A stretch of 64,000 bases of DNA from Desulfosporosinus sp. BRH_c37 (GTDB lineage: Bacteria; Bacillota; Desulfitobacteriia; Desulfitobacteriales; Desulfitobacteriaceae). The notes beneath the pieces were generated by a model that ran no database searches, had not been told where the DNA came from, and saw nothing but the letters and a program-made list of their open reading frames with translations. The position numbers and the translations under genes are program-made. Of this stretch, positions 43,433 through 53,077 are shown one piece after another. Every line of letters begins with the position of its first letter. Positions within the stretch are counted from its first letter, which is position 1. The stretch covers positions 1-64,000 of the forward strand of contig LOEW01000032.1 in NCBI GenBank assembly GCA_001516045.1, written 5' to 3'.

Positions 43433-43861
43433 GTGAGGGGCAATGATCGAGGATTAACGTTGCTGGAAATAATGCTTGTTTTGATTCTATTGTCTGGGGC
43501 GGGTTTTGTTTTGCTCATCAAGCTACCGATAAATTTTGACAAGGAACGTCTGGCCTTTGCGACAACCCAATTACTCGAGGATGTTCGGGATGTTCGGCAG
43601 GCTGCACTGGCAGAGAATAATTGGTATACCATTAAGTTTTATTATCAGGCTGGGGATCACCATTATCAGATCTTACGCCAAGGCACAAGAATAAAGGATG
43701 TATATCTTAAAGATGGCATCCAGTTTTTTGAAAGTCCAAAGGAATTAACTTTTAATGCTTTAGGACGAGGTGTGGGATCAACCATCGTTTTAACCAACTC
43801 AAAGGGTGAGCATAGGAGTGTCATTGTTGCCCCCGTAGGCATGCGCATCAGAGAAGAGTAA
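43433..43861 (+). CDS. GspH-like pseudopilin between aroE and aroC
   Basis: 142 residues. Prepilin leader RGNDRG then LTLLEIMLVLILLS with Glu5 after the processing glycine, i.e. a site for the PilD peptidase encoded at 53762. The rest is a GspH-like beta domain. GTG start with a weak ribosome site. It is separated from the main pilus genes by four aro genes. Confidence 0.8.
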   Translation: MRGNDRGLTLLEIMLVLILLSGAGFVLLIKLPINFDKERLAFATTQLLEDVRDVRQAALAENNWYTIKFYYQAGDHHYQILRQGTRIKDVYLKDGIQFFESPKELTFNALGRGVGSTIVLTNSKGEHRSVIVAPVGMRIREE

Positions 43862-43886
43862 GAGGATACAGAAAAGGGGGAAAATA

Positions 43887-45032
43887 GTGCGTTTTTTAAC
43901 GGCAGGGGAATCACATGGTCAGAAATTAGTGGGAATTATAGAAGGTCTTCCATCGGGAATGAAGATTTCCAAAGATCGAGTCGATGAGGCTTTAAGAAAG
44001 CGTCAGCAAGGCCCTGGGCGCGGGGGACGAATGGCCATCGAACAAGATGAGATTCAGCTCATTTCCGGAGTGCGAGGAGGCTTAAGTACGGGAGCCCCAG
44101 TTGCTTTGGAGATTCTGAATCGTGATTGGGAAAACTGGGCGGGTATCATGGCTTGGGGAGAAGAGGCTGACTTAGAGAGCCGTAAAGTGATGACGCCTCG
44201 CCCCGGACATGCTGATTTGAACGGAGCGCTTAAATACCGCACCGAAGTTCGGAATATCCTCGAACGAGCAAGTGCACGTGAGACTGCTATGCGGGTCGCG
44301 GTCGGCAGCATTGTTAGACAAGGCTTGTCTGCCCTAGGAGTAGAGATCAGAGGGCATGTCCTCGCAGTAGGCGGTGTTCATGCGGAGTATACTGACGAGA
44401 GCGAGTATTGGCAACGTGTAACGCAATCGGAGTGGTCGGTGGGGGATCCTGTTGCGGAACAAAAGATGGGGGAGCGACTCTTTGCAGCGCGGGAGCAAGG
44501 CGAATCCTTGGGCGGACTGTTAGAAGTGCAAGTTTTGAATGTTCCCGCAGGACTGGGATCCCATGTGCAGTGGGATAGAAAATTAGACGGAAAACTGGCC
44601 CAAGCTATCCTCTCTGTGCAAGCGATGAAAGGGATCTCCTTTGGGTTGGGGTTTGAAGTGGGAGAACGAATGGGCTCACTGGTTCATGATCCAATCTATT
44701 ATCGCCAGGGGCAGGGCTTTAGAAGGGGCTCCAACAATGCCGGCGGCATCGAAGGAGGAATGAGCAATGGGGAGCCAATTGTCATTCAGGCGGTCATGAA
44801 GCCGATTCCAACCCTATATCAACCTTTAGACACGGTGCATTTAGAAACCAAAGAAGTGGTTAAGGCCAGTGTGGAGCGTTCCGATGTCTGTGCTGTACCG
44901 GCAGCCCTGGTTGTTTTGGAACATGTGGTAGCCTGGGTGATTGCCGAAGCGGTGCTTGAAAAGTTTCCAGCGGATAGCTTTATTGAATTACAAACAGCCT
45001 GGGAAGCTTATCGAGCGTATTTAAGCATATGA
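43887..45032 (+). CDS. aroC: Chorismate synthase
   Basis: 381 residues, GTG start after AAAGGGGGAAAA. Family landmarks: FLTAGESHG, GPGRGGRM, RPGHADLNGALKY, RASARETA and SNNAGGIEGGMSNGEP near the FMN site. Converts EPSP to chorismate. In line with aroE and aroK/aroB. Confidence 0.96.
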   Translation: MRFLTAGESHGQKLVGIIEGLPSGMKISKDRVDEALRKRQQGPGRGGRMAIEQDEIQLISGVRGGLSTGAPVALEILNRDWENWAGIMAWGEEADLESRKVMTPRPGHADLNGALKYRTEVRNILERASARETAMRVAVGSIVRQGLSALGVEIRGHVLAVGGVHAEYTDESEYWQRVTQSEWSVGDPVAEQKMGERLFAAREQGESLGGLLEVQVLNVPAGLGSHVQWDRKLDGKLAQAILSVQAMKGISFGLGFEVGERMGSLVHDPIYYRQGQGFRRGSNNAGGIEGGMSNGEPIVIQAVMKPIPTLYQPLDTVHLETKEVVKASVERSDVCAVPAALVVLEHVVAWVIAEAVLEKFPADSFIELQTAWEAYRAYLSI

Positions 45033-45121
45033 AAGAAAATAACAAGGCAAAGATGCCATGGATATTTTGCGTCAGACAAGAGGTATTTTTACCTCATAGC
45101 GGGCTATTAGGTGAACATGCC

Positions 45122-45170
45122 AACGCAGTATGACACAAAATAGACTGGCATACTGACTGGTTATTTTTTT
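45122..45170 (+). terminator. Terminator between aroC and aroK
   Basis: CAGTATG/CATACTG stem, with an outer AAC/GTT pairing, and TTATTTTTTT. A smaller hairpin GAGGTA-TTTT-TACCTC lies about 35 bases before it. Confidence 0.65.
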
Positions 45171-45211
45171 GAATGTGCCTGACACTTTAGACATTTGAGA
45201 GGGTGATCTCC

Positions 45212-45748
45212 ATGCGAAACATTGTTCTCATTGGATTTATGGGAACAGGCAAAAGTACGGTTGGTAAGCGCCTTGCTCAGTCGCTGGCGTGGGATTTTAT
45301 CGATACAGATTGTGAAATTGGAGAAGTTACAAACTTGAGTGTGACTGAAATCTTTCGACGTCATGGGGAGACCCGTTTCCGATCAGAAGAAAGGATCGTG
45401 GTCGCGCGACTCAGTCAGCAGGAGCAAATGGTGATTGCGACGGGAGGCGGGACCGTTTTAAACCCACTTAACTGGGAAGCTTTGGCTCAGAATGGAATAA
45501 TGGTAGGTCTTCATGCCTCGCTGGAAGCAATTTTCAGCCGAATTGGTCATAAAAATGACCGTCCGCTCCTCAAGGGCTCCAAAGAGGCGATTGAAAAATT
45601 ATGGACTGAGCGGCAAGAATGTTACGCTCAGGCTGATTTTACGGTAGATACTTCACAAAAAAATATCGATGAAGTGGTGAGTGAGATTTTGGCACGGCTT
45701 GGGAGGCGGATTTACAATGAGTTCAGCGAAGAAGTTGCAAAAGATTGA
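45212..45748 (+). CDS. aroK: Shikimate kinase
   Basis: 178 residues. Walker A GFMGTGKST (about 8-16), DTD shikimate/Mg motif (DFIDTDCEI), GETRFRSEE (conserved Arg) and ATGGGTVL. ATG 45212 follows GAGAGGGTGAT at a good distance; a GTG nine bases earlier lies inside that site. Its end overlaps aroB by 32 bases. Confidence 0.94.
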   Translation: MRNIVLIGFMGTGKSTVGKRLAQSLAWDFIDTDCEIGEVTNLSVTEIFRRHGETRFRSEERIVVARLSQQEQMVIATGGGTVLNPLNWEALAQNGIMVGLHASLEAIFSRIGHKNDRPLLKGSKEAIEKLWTERQECYAQADFTVDTSQKNIDEVVSEILARLGRRIYNEFSEEVAKD

Positions 45749-46817
45749 AGTTACGGCTGCAAAGCCGTATCCGGTGTTTTTAGGTGCACCCCTCGAAGAG
45801 TTGGGAGAGTACCTTCATTCTCAATTCAAAGATTTAGGGCACATTCTGATCATTACCAATCCGGTAGTCGCCGAGCTTTACGCGGAACGTCTCCAGAAAG
45901 GACTTCTGGACTATCGAGTGAATTTCTTGTTTGTCCCTGCCGGGGAGACGGAAAAATCGTTGGAACGCTTGAGTCAGCTCACGACCGCGGCACTGCGCTG
46001 CGGTTCAGATCGTCATACTCTTGTTATTGCCCTTGGAGGCGGTGTTATCGGGGATTTAGCGGGTTTTTTTGCCAGTGCCTTTATGCGCGGAATTCCTTTG
46101 ATTCAAGTCCCTACTACATTATTGGCGCAAGTGGACAGTAGTATTGGTGGGAAAGTCGCTGTGAACCATCCAGCCGGAAAGAATATACTAGGAGCATTTT
46201 ACCCTCCAAGGGCGGTGTGGACAGATTTTACAACGCTGGACAGTTTGCCCTGGGGAGAAGTCGAAAATGGTTTAGCTGAAAGCATTAAGCATTCCTTAAT
46301 TGCCGACTCGGGCCTTTTTGAGTTTTTCGAAACACAGGCAGAAAGCATTAAGCAACGGGACGCCTCGATTTGGCGCGAAATGGTGACACGATCGGTATCG
46401 GTCAAAGTGAGGATCGTTTCCCAAGATGAACGAGAACAAGGGGAACGGGCCTTGCTGAATCTAGGGCATAGTTTCGGGCATGCTTTGGAGACGAAGATGA
46501 ACTATCGCGGCGTGACTCACGGACAAGGTGTCAGTATTGGCCTCGTGGCTGCTGCTCATTTGGCCAATGCCAAGGGGCTCATGACCGAGGCTGAGGTTGA
46601 TGGAATCAAGCGTTTGCTGAATATCTTTGGGTTACCGATTTCAATCAGTGGGCAAGACCCTCAGGGCTTGTTGCAACTTATGAAGGCGGATAAGAAAAAC
46701 CAAGGGGGGCGTAAAATCCTGATTCTTCCGCAAGGGATCGGGCAGACGATTATTTCCAAGGAGTGTACTGATCCCGAGATATTGGACGCCTGGAATCAAG
46801 TGGTTGAGGGAAACTAA
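45717..46817 (+). CDS. aroB: 3-Dehydroquinate synthase
   Basis: 366 residues, second step of the shikimate route, NAD and metal dependent. GGGVIGDLAGFFASAFMRG, PTTLLAQVDSSIGGKVAVNH, zinc ligands in NGLAESIKH, GHSFGHALE and THGQGVSIG. ATG 45717 follows GGGAGGCGG within aroK, so translation is coupled. Confidence 0.95.
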   Translation: MSSAKKLQKIEVTAAKPYPVFLGAPLEELGEYLHSQFKDLGHILIITNPVVAELYAERLQKGLLDYRVNFLFVPAGETEKSLERLSQLTTAALRCGSDRHTLVIALGGGVIGDLAGFFASAFMRGIPLIQVPTTLLAQVDSSIGGKVAVNHPAGKNILGAFYPPRAVWTDFTTLDSLPWGEVENGLAESIKHSLIADSGLFEFFETQAESIKQRDASIWREMVTRSVSVKVRIVSQDEREQGERALLNLGHSFGHALETKMNYRGVTHGQGVSIGLVAAAHLANAKGLMTEAEVDGIKRLLNIFGLPISISGQDPQGLLQLMKADKKNQGGRKILILPQGIGQTIISKECTDPEILDAWNQVVEGN

Positions 46818-46870
46818 CCTTCTCGCCAAACGGTATCTAGCTATCCATGGCAACGGTTCCTTCCCGCTGT

Positions 46871-46918
46871 CTTTGGCTGCATGGACACATGGCCTTCTAA
46901 GGCCAGCCAAGTTTTCTT
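46871..46918 (+). terminator. Terminator after aroB
   Basis: TTGGCTG/CAGCCAA outer stem with an inner GGCCTT/AAGGCC hairpin, followed by GTTTTCTTC. Confidence 0.6.
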
Positions 46919-47220
46919 CATAACAGAGACATGATATGACCCAATTCAGTTGACATACTCCCAACACCTAAGAGGTGGGGGCTTCTTGGGACGTACCGAC
47001 TTATGCCGATATTATTACCAAGCTATTAGCTTAGAGGCGGGAGACGTCTTGTCGCACGCCGTTAAAAAGCCTGGAATTAATTGTGAACTAAAATTTGTAG
47101 CTTACGCCAGCCCAATTGGTACTGCAGAAGGAACTAATAAGAAACCATCGTTTATGGTTTCTCAATTTGGTAGCAAAGATGTTTGAACAACAAGTGGCAA
47201 ATGGACCCAAACAATAATAG

Positions 47221-47317
47221 ATATGGCACGGCAAAAGGGCAAGACCCTCTGACCTTGTTGCATCGGATGGAAACTGGTTCGGCTAGGATTAGATTATCCT
47301 TGTCGGATCTTTTGTTT
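47221..47317 (+). promoter_or_regulatory. Riboswitch-like leader with terminator before pilus genes (class unknown)
   Basis: GGCACGGCAAAAGGGCAAGACC resembles in part the 5' half of the cyclic-di-GMP-I (GEMM) aptamer, but the GACGCAAAGCC half that should follow is not found. It ends in a terminator-like hairpin CGGCTAGGAT/ATCCTTGTCG (47280-47305) with TTTTGTTTTG after it. Either a degenerate or different RNA switch, or only an attenuator. The pilus operon starts 200 bases downstream. Confidence 0.35.
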
Positions 47318-47527
47318 TGTTGCTGGAAATTATAGCCTGATACTAAGAAACTAGGAGTAATTTGAGAGAGAATAGCTGATGCAAGTATTTAAGGTAAAGG
47401 TACGTCGACTCGCTGTGATGATAGAAGGTATTTAATGATGAATGGAGAAATCAAGAAAACTATATGGTCATAGAACAGTTTATTAGGATACGTTGGCGAA
47501 CTTTAGATGTTAGGAGAAGTTATAATC

Positions 47528-47866
47528 ATGAAAAGAGAGGGGAATTGGCAAGCTGGTTTCACATTATGGGAACTCTTACTGGTTCTTTCTCTAATGGGAA
47601 TCCTTTTTACCTTGCCTGCGCCACATTTCAATTCGGCAGCTAACCAGGTTCGGACACAAGTCAACCTGGCTAACGTACAGAAAATTGAAGGTGCAGCGCA
47701 GCTATACAGGATTGATGTCGGAACCTATCCGTCTAGTGTGACGGATTTGATGAATGTTCGTGAAGGGGTGAGTGGCTGGCGAGGTCCATATTTGAGGAAA
47801 ATCCCAGTAAATCCTTTTGATTCTGCTCAGAGTTATCAGATTGATACTTTGGGGCAGGTGAAATAG
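47528..47866 (+). CDS. GspG-like pseudopilin
   Basis: 112 residues. Leader ends AG and is followed by FTLWELLLVLSLMGILFTL, Glu at position 5 after cleavage. C-terminal part (GTYPSSVTDLMN, GWRGPYLRKIPVNPFDS) is the calcium-site region of GspG-type major pseudopilins. ATG 47528 is chosen, with AGGAG 11 bases before; the ATG at 47507 lacks a site. First gene of the pilus series. Confidence 0.85.
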   Translation: MKREGNWQAGFTLWELLLVLSLMGILFTLPAPHFNSAANQVRTQVNLANVQKIEGAAQLYRIDVGTYPSSVTDLMNVREGVSGWRGPYLRKIPVNPFDSAQSYQIDTLGQVK

Positions 47867-48271
47867 ATGAAAATAACAACGGAACGAACAAATCATTCCC
47901 TGGCTCAAGGATATGTCTTGCTTGATGTGTTATTTGCTTTATTTTTATTTTCTTTAGGGTTTACTGTTCTCTTTGGATTGATGGAGGGGGCTTATTCCGA
48001 AGCACATCAAGCTACAAGACTTATGGAGGGGGCGAATTTTGCTCAGAAAACAATGGATCAATTGGCGAATCATCCCTGGAGTGAAAATATTGCTCGACAA
48101 GCCTGTATCCCAGGTGGAACGGTTGAGGGAAGCGATGGAAAATACTACTGGTTAATTCGTTCAGATTGGGGTGATATTCCACAACTTTTAAGAGTTAGTG
48201 TGGAAGTGCGTTGGACGGAACGAGGGAACCCTTCTTCATTTAAACTAGAGAGTCTTTATGCGGTCGAATAG
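47867..48271 (+). CDS. Pseudopilin (GspI/PilV-like)
   Basis: 134 residues. Leader ...AQG then YVLLDVLFALFLFSLG: cleavage glycine followed by an aromatic residue, with Asp where Glu5 is usual. Soluble beta part with conserved Trp residues. Starts directly at the stop of the preceding gene. Confidence 0.72.
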   Translation: MKITTERTNHSLAQGYVLLDVLFALFLFSLGFTVLFGLMEGAYSEAHQATRLMEGANFAQKTMDQLANHPWSENIARQACIPGGTVEGSDGKYYWLIRSDWGDIPQLLRVSVEVRWTERGNPSSFKLESLYAVE

Positions 48272-48800
48272 GGGGTTTACACTCCTAGAAGTAATTTTCG
48301 CCTTATTAATTTCCGGGGTTTTCCTTATCGTGGCCATGCGTCTTTTAACGGATCAATGGCGAGGGTCAATTGCCCTTAAAAACCATTTAGAAGCGCATTA
48401 TGCTGTCCTGACGGCTGGAAAAACAGTTACCGAGGCTGTTCGTAAGGCTAAAACGGTCGAATGGGTTCAAGATTCAGGTCTACTCAAAGTTTTGCCGATG
48501 CCAGATGATGTAAACCCTACACCAACGCCCGATTCGTATTTCATAAGTGACTTAGACATGGATGGGACGAAGGATCTTTATTGGAAACACTTGGGAGTTT
48601 CGGAACCATTGGCAAGTTTTATTACCTTGTGGGAATGTACGGAGGTGGAACCGGGGTTGTGGGAAGTTTTTATGCAAGCAAAGTTGAATGGACAAAATGT
48701 AACCTGGCGAAGCGTTACTCGGCAAAGAGTGCATTCTCCGATCTCTCAGGCAAAAATAGGTCAACGGGTTATGTTAGCTTTCTTATCCTCGTCCTTTTGA
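48258..48800 (+). CDS. Pseudopilin (GspJ/PilW-like)
   Basis: 180 residues. Leader NRG then FTLLEVIFALLISGVFLIV with Glu5. The long beta-rich body matches the minor pseudopilin J/PilW class. Overlaps the preceding gene by 14 bases. Confidence 0.78.
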   Translation: MRSNRGFTLLEVIFALLISGVFLIVAMRLLTDQWRGSIALKNHLEAHYAVLTAGKTVTEAVRKAKTVEWVQDSGLLKVLPMPDDVNPTPTPDSYFISDLDMDGTKDLYWKHLGVSEPLASFITLWECTEVEPGLWEVFMQAKLNGQNVTWRSVTRQRVHSPISQAKIGQRVMLAFLSSSF

Positions 48801-49132
48801 CGACGTTTTCAGGACTGGGAATGGAATGTTACCTAAAGGCTAATACAGAGAACCAGATGGTGAGACGGGATAATCAAAGTAGACAGGCTCTCTACGTTGC
48901 TGAAGGTGGAGTCGAATGGGCTAAGGCCCATTTGATGGTTAGTCCGGGATTACGACTGGGGAGCTTCTCCTTAGAAACGGGGCGAGCTGATATTGTCATT
49001 GAACCAAATGGAGGAGGGTATAAAATCGTCTCTGAGGGGCGTTCTGGCTTAGCAGTTCGAAAAGTTGAAGAAATTCTGCAGATTGAAACTGGTAAATGGG
49101 TCATTAAAAGTTATCAGGAGTTGCATCAGTAA
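48659..49132 (+). CDS. PilX/GspK-like minor pseudopilin
   Basis: Hydrophobic segment GYVSFLILVLLTTFSGLG near the N-terminus, preceded by a possible cleavage glycine, then RQALYVAEGGVEWAKAHL, typical of PilX/GspK proteins. The start is unclear: GTG 48659 is the last credible start codon before the hydrophobic segment, giving 157 residues and a 140-base overlap with the previous gene. ATG 48635 and 48581 are alternatives. Confidence 0.65.
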   Translation: MGSFYASKVEWTKCNLAKRYSAKSAFSDLSGKNRSTGYVSFLILVLLTTFSGLGMECYLKANTENQMVRRDNQSRQALYVAEGGVEWAKAHLMVSPGLRLGSFSLETGRADIVIEPNGGGYKIVSEGRSGLAVRKVEEILQIETGKWVIKSYQELHQ

Positions 49133-49133
49133 G

Positions 49134-50819
49134 ATGAAAGAACGAGACGAATTTGCTCAGTTCTTAGTTGCTAAGGGCTATATAGATGCGTTGGATTTGT
49201 CAGAATATCTAGAGAGTTCAAAAGTTGGAGAGCCGATCGGAGAGGCTTTTCTTCAAAGAGGTGTATTGTCAGAAGAGCAGTTGGCGGAAGCTGTGCGACG
49301 ATATCTGGATATCCCGGAAATCTCGCTGACTCAAGTCATTATTGACCCAGGGGTTGCTGGACTTATTCCCGAAGAAATGGCTTGTCGCTATACTCTTATT
49401 CCAGTCGACCTGCGATCAGGGATCTTAAGAGTTGCCATGTTTGATCCTACCTATGAGCGGGCCCTTAGGGATGTCCGAATGTTTACCGGGTTAGAGATTA
49501 AACCCGTATTCGCGAAAAAAGAGGAAATCCAAGCAGCGATTCGTCGCTGTTTAACTATGGAGCAATCAGTCGCTCGACTTGCTAATCTTGTGGACCGAAC
49601 CTTCGAAAATCAAGGCTTGTGGTTGACAGAGTTGACTGGTGTTGATTCTCAAAAGGACAATGCGCCTACTCTTAAATTGGTTTATTCCGTGTTGCACGAA
49701 GCGGTTATACAGGGTGTTAGTGATATTCATTGGGAATCTCGTAAAAGCGATTTCATGGTACGCTATCGCATAGATGGTAAACTCAAGTGTAAACATGTTC
49801 TTTCTTTGAATATCGCTCGGAGTATCGTATCCTGTTTGAAAGTCATGGCTCAGATGGATGTTGCAGAAAGACGAATTCCTCAGGACGGGCGCATGACGTT
49901 TATTGCAGGTCAGCGACGAGTTGATTTGCGGATGGCCTCCATGCCAACAGTTTATGGGGAAAAAATAGTCGTGCGTATATTAGATCCAGAGATGGCTCAG
50001 CGTCCGCTCAGTGAGTTGGGCATGCGTACAGAGGTTGAAAAAGGGGTACAAGATTTATTGATGCGTCCTAACGGATTAATACTGGTGGTAGGGCCGACTG
50101 GAAGCGGTAAAACCACAACTCTTTATGCTTTGCTAAGGGAACTAAACTCTGAGGAGCAAAATATCATTTCAATTGAAGATCCTGTCGAATATCAACTGTC
50201 TGGGGTCAACCAAGTTCAAGTCAACCTTCCAGCCGGACTCAGCTTTGCGGTCGGATTGAGGCATATTTTGCGACAAGACCCGGATGTGATCATGATCGGA
50301 GAAATACGTGATGAAGAGACAGCCAGAATTGCTATTACAGCTTCCTTAACTGGACATTTAGTTTTATCTACTCTACATACTAATACAGCCGCTGAGGCGT
50401 TGGCTCGACTTATGGATATGGGGATTGAGCCATATCTATTGGCATCAGCGGTCAGCGGGGTTTTATCCCAACGCTTGGTTCGTCGGTTGTGTGAACACTG
50501 CAAGAAAACGTATCAGGTATCTGAGGCCGAAAAGAGAGCACTTCGCTTACCAGCGTCTGTTACCTTGCTGTATCGCTCTTGCGGATGCTCAGAATGTTTT
50601 GGAACTGGCTATAGAGGTAGGATGGGGATTCACGAGTTTTTGCTTTATAATCAAGATATCAAGGAACTAGTGCTTTCTCGAAATAATTCTCGAGACATCG
50701 AGCAACAGGCTATGGTTTCTGGAATGATGACGGTTCTCGAAGATGGGCTAACGAAGGTGATCCAAGGATTTACGACGGCTGAGGAAGTGCTCAATACTGT
50801 TTCTGGAATTAAAGGGTAA
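49134..50819 (+). CDS. pilB: Type IV pilus assembly ATPase PilB (GspE family)
   Basis: 561 residues. N-terminal GspE/MshEN-like domain, then hexameric ATPase: GPTGSGKTTTLY (Walker A), DPDVIMIGEIRDEETA (Walker B/Asp box), LSTLHTN (His box). A zinc site with CEHC and CGCSECF lies in the C-terminal part. Powers pilus extension. Start ATG 49134 follows the stop of the pseudopilin gene. Confidence 0.93.
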   Translation: MKERDEFAQFLVAKGYIDALDLSEYLESSKVGEPIGEAFLQRGVLSEEQLAEAVRRYLDIPEISLTQVIIDPGVAGLIPEEMACRYTLIPVDLRSGILRVAMFDPTYERALRDVRMFTGLEIKPVFAKKEEIQAAIRRCLTMEQSVARLANLVDRTFENQGLWLTELTGVDSQKDNAPTLKLVYSVLHEAVIQGVSDIHWESRKSDFMVRYRIDGKLKCKHVLSLNIARSIVSCLKVMAQMDVAERRIPQDGRMTFIAGQRRVDLRMASMPTVYGEKIVVRILDPEMAQRPLSELGMRTEVEKGVQDLLMRPNGLILVVGPTGSGKTTTLYALLRELNSEEQNIISIEDPVEYQLSGVNQVQVNLPAGLSFAVGLRHILRQDPDVIMIGEIRDEETARIAITASLTGHLVLSTLHTNTAAEALARLMDMGIEPYLLASAVSGVLSQRLVRRLCEHCKKTYQVSEAEKRALRLPASVTLLYRSCGCSECFGTGYRGRMGIHEFLLYNQDIKELVLSRNNSRDIEQQAMVSGMMTVLEDGLTKVIQGFTTAEEVLNTVSGIKG

Positions 50820-50834
50820 AAGGAGAGGTTGAAA

Positions 50835-51881
50835 ATGCGTTCACTTGAAGAACTGTTGCATATGGCTGAAGAAAAGAAGGCATCTGACATCCATTTGACA
50901 ATTGAGAGCCCACCTGTTCTGCGAATTAATGGTTCACTAGTTCAACTACAGCTAGATAAACTTTCTCAAGCTGACTTAGAACTATTTGTTAGTTCGCTGA
51001 TGAACGACCAACAGGCTAAACGGTTTGCAGAAATGGGTGAACTGGATATGTCCTATAGTTTGCCAGGGGTCGGACGATATCGCGTCAATGTTTTTCGGCA
51101 GAGGGGATCGATTAGCGTGGTAATTCGTTTAATTCCTTTTGTTATTCCCAGTCCAGAAACCCTGGGACTGCCACCAGTAAGTATTGAGTTAGCCCGCTTG
51201 CATAAAGGGTTGGTGCTGGTAACTGGTCCAACAGGAAGTGGTAAATCGACAACCCTTGCTTCTTTGATTAACTATATTAATAGCACTCGGTCTTGTCATA
51301 TAGTTACCGTTGAAGACCCTATTGAATATTTACATCGACATAACCTAAGTTTAATAAATCAACGAGAAGTCGGTAACGATACTCAGTCGTTTACTAATGC
51401 ATTACGCGCTGTTTTACGGCAAGATCCAGATGTGATTTTAGTTGGGGAGATGCGAGATCTAGAAACCATTGCTACTGCCGTCACAGCCGCTGAAACCGGT
51501 CACTTGGTCTTCAGTACTCTACATACAAACGATTGCACTCAATCGGTTGATCGGATGATAGATGTGTTCCCGCCGTATCAACAACAACAAGTCCGCGTGC
51601 AGCTGGCTGCTGTTTTGCAAGGAATAATGTCCCAACAATTGTTTCCTAGGGCGGATGGCAAAGGACGAGTAGCGGCTATAGAGGTGATGTTGGCGACGCC
51701 TGCCGTTCGCAGTCTTATACGAGAGGGGAAAACCCATCAATTGCCGACCGTTATCCAGACAAATGCTAAACTAGGTATGCAAACCATGGATAAGGCTATT
51801 CTGGATTTAGTTCAGAAAGGGATTATTTCTAATGAGGTTGCCCAGGAAAAACTACAAGATCCCGGTAGCTTAAGGCGATGA
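50835..51881 (+). CDS. pilT: Pilus retraction ATPase PilT
   Basis: 348 residues. SDIHLTIESPP start, Walker A GPTGSGKSTTLAS, DPDVILVGEMRDLETI (the AIRNLE-like retraction class signature region), STLHTNDC and an AATPAVRSLIREGK-like helix (ATPAVRSLIREGKTHQ). ATG 50835 follows GGAGAGG. Confidence 0.93.
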   Translation: MRSLEELLHMAEEKKASDIHLTIESPPVLRINGSLVQLQLDKLSQADLELFVSSLMNDQQAKRFAEMGELDMSYSLPGVGRYRVNVFRQRGSISVVIRLIPFVIPSPETLGLPPVSIELARLHKGLVLVTGPTGSGKSTTLASLINYINSTRSCHIVTVEDPIEYLHRHNLSLINQREVGNDTQSFTNALRAVLRQDPDVILVGEMRDLETIATAVTAAETGHLVFSTLHTNDCTQSVDRMIDVFPPYQQQQVRVQLAAVLQGIMSQQLFPRADGKGRVAAIEVMLATPAVRSLIREGKTHQLPTVIQTNAKLGMQTMDKAILDLVQKGIISNEVAQEKLQDPGSLRR

Positions 51882-53077
51882 GTCAACGTTTTGTGTGGAA
51901 GGCTGTTGATGCCAACGGAATAATTCAACACGGGATGTGGGTAGGAAATATGATTTCGGAGATTCAAGTCCGCTTAAGGAATGAAGGATATTTCCCAGTG
52001 AGTATTCGAATACGTAAGAATTGGCTAGGCGAATTTTTATGGTCTCGTCCAAATGAACAATGGGGCCATTTTGCCTATCGATTAGCTGTTTTACTTGAAG
52101 CCGGAATACCCTTACTTCAGGCATTAGAGTTAATGACGTTTCATGAGGAAGTATTGACTACGGAACTAGAACAATGGAAAATCGTCAAGGGACAGGTTGA
52201 AGCGGGCAAGGACTTGTCGGAAGCCCTACTTTTGCTGAATCCAGCTCCTAGTTCATTTGTGCTCTCGATGATTAAAGCTGGTGAATGTACCGGGACACTC
52301 GGAAAAGTCCTCAGTGAAGTGGCTGAAGAGCTAGCTCAGGAAATTATATATCGCAAAAAAGTAAAAGCCGCTCTTTACTACCCTGTGTTTTTGTTTATTG
52401 CAGTGTTACTTGTTCTCTTTGTTCTCTCTACTTGGGTACTCCCAATCTATGGGACGCTTTTCACTAGTATGAATGCAGAATTACCGTTTTTGACGAGAGT
52501 CATTTTTGTCTGTGGTCGTAAACTTCCCTATTTATTATGGAGTAGTCTTGGCTTGATATCGGGTGGTTTGTTGTTTTTAAAGCTATCAAGTCCGGAACTT
52601 TGGAAAGTGCGCTTAGAAAGGATATTTGGACACCTCCCTTTCCTTCGAAAAATCTATCGTCTCCGTGATTTGGTTCAATTCAGCCGAATTTTACAACGTT
52701 TGTTATCTGCAGGAATTCCTCTTCTGGAAGCGCTGCGTTTAACTGCAGGAACGTTACGTAGCCGGGAAATGCTCGAGTTAACGAACCAGTTAGTGCTCAA
52801 TGTACGCCAAGGAAAACGCATGGCCCCTCTCTTACGTACGAGTCGGGTTTTTCCCAGAGAGGGAGCTGAAATGATTGCAGTCGCCGAGGAGACCGGACAG
52901 TTGGATCGAATGTTACATTATGTTTTACAAATGTATCGCCATGAACTTGATGATCAGCTCAAGCAGTTAACTCGTATGATCGGACCCGCACTTACTCTCG
53001 TTTTATCAGTGCTTATCGGCTTAGTCGCTGGCGCGGTAATGCTCCCTATTTTTGATCTCAGCTCACATCTTGAATAA
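51878..53077 (+). CDS. pilC: Pilus inner-membrane platform protein PilC (GspF family)
   Basis: 399 residues with two GspF domains. Starts MSQRFVWKAVDANG; contains LLEAGIPLLQAL and LLSAGIPLLEALRL repeats and three transmembrane stretches (about 165-190, 210-235, 370-393). ATGA overlap with pilT. Confidence 0.92.
   Translation: MSQRFVWKAVDANGIIQHGMWVGNMISEIQVRLRNEGYFPVSIRIRKNWLGEFLWSRPNEQWGHFAYRLAVLLEAGIPLLQALELMTFHEEVLTTELEQWKIVKGQVEAGKDLSEALLLLNPAPSSFVLSMIKAGECTGTLGKVLSEVAEELAQEIIYRKKVKAALYYPVFLFIAVLLVLFVLSTWVLPIYGTLFTSMNAELPFLTRVIFVCGRKLPYLLWSSLGLISGGLLFLKLSSPELWKVRLERIFGHLPFLRKIYRLRDLVQFSRILQRLLSAGIPLLEALRLTAGTLRSREMLELTNQLVLNVRQGKRMAPLLRTSRVFPREGAEMIAVAEETGQLDRMLHYVLQMYRHELDDQLKQLTRMIGPALTLVLSVLIGLVAGAVMLPIFDLSSHLE

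Larger units (their letters stand above)
46818..47527. other. Intergenic region between aroB and the pilus operon
   Basis: 710 bases. After the aroB terminator, a hairpin CCCAACACCT-AAG-AGGTGGGGG followed by GCTTCTTGGG (46962-46990) resembles the end sequence of IS200/IS605-type elements, without a transposase. An open frame from 46950 to 47186 has no recognised product and a poor start, and is not called. A leader-like structure lies at 47221-47317 (listed separately). Confidence 0.4.

Noticed and set aside
46950-47186. 78-codon open frame between aroB and the pilus operon
   Set aside because: Starts with a weak TTG inside an IS-like hairpin, has no ribosome site, and its product resembles nothing I know.
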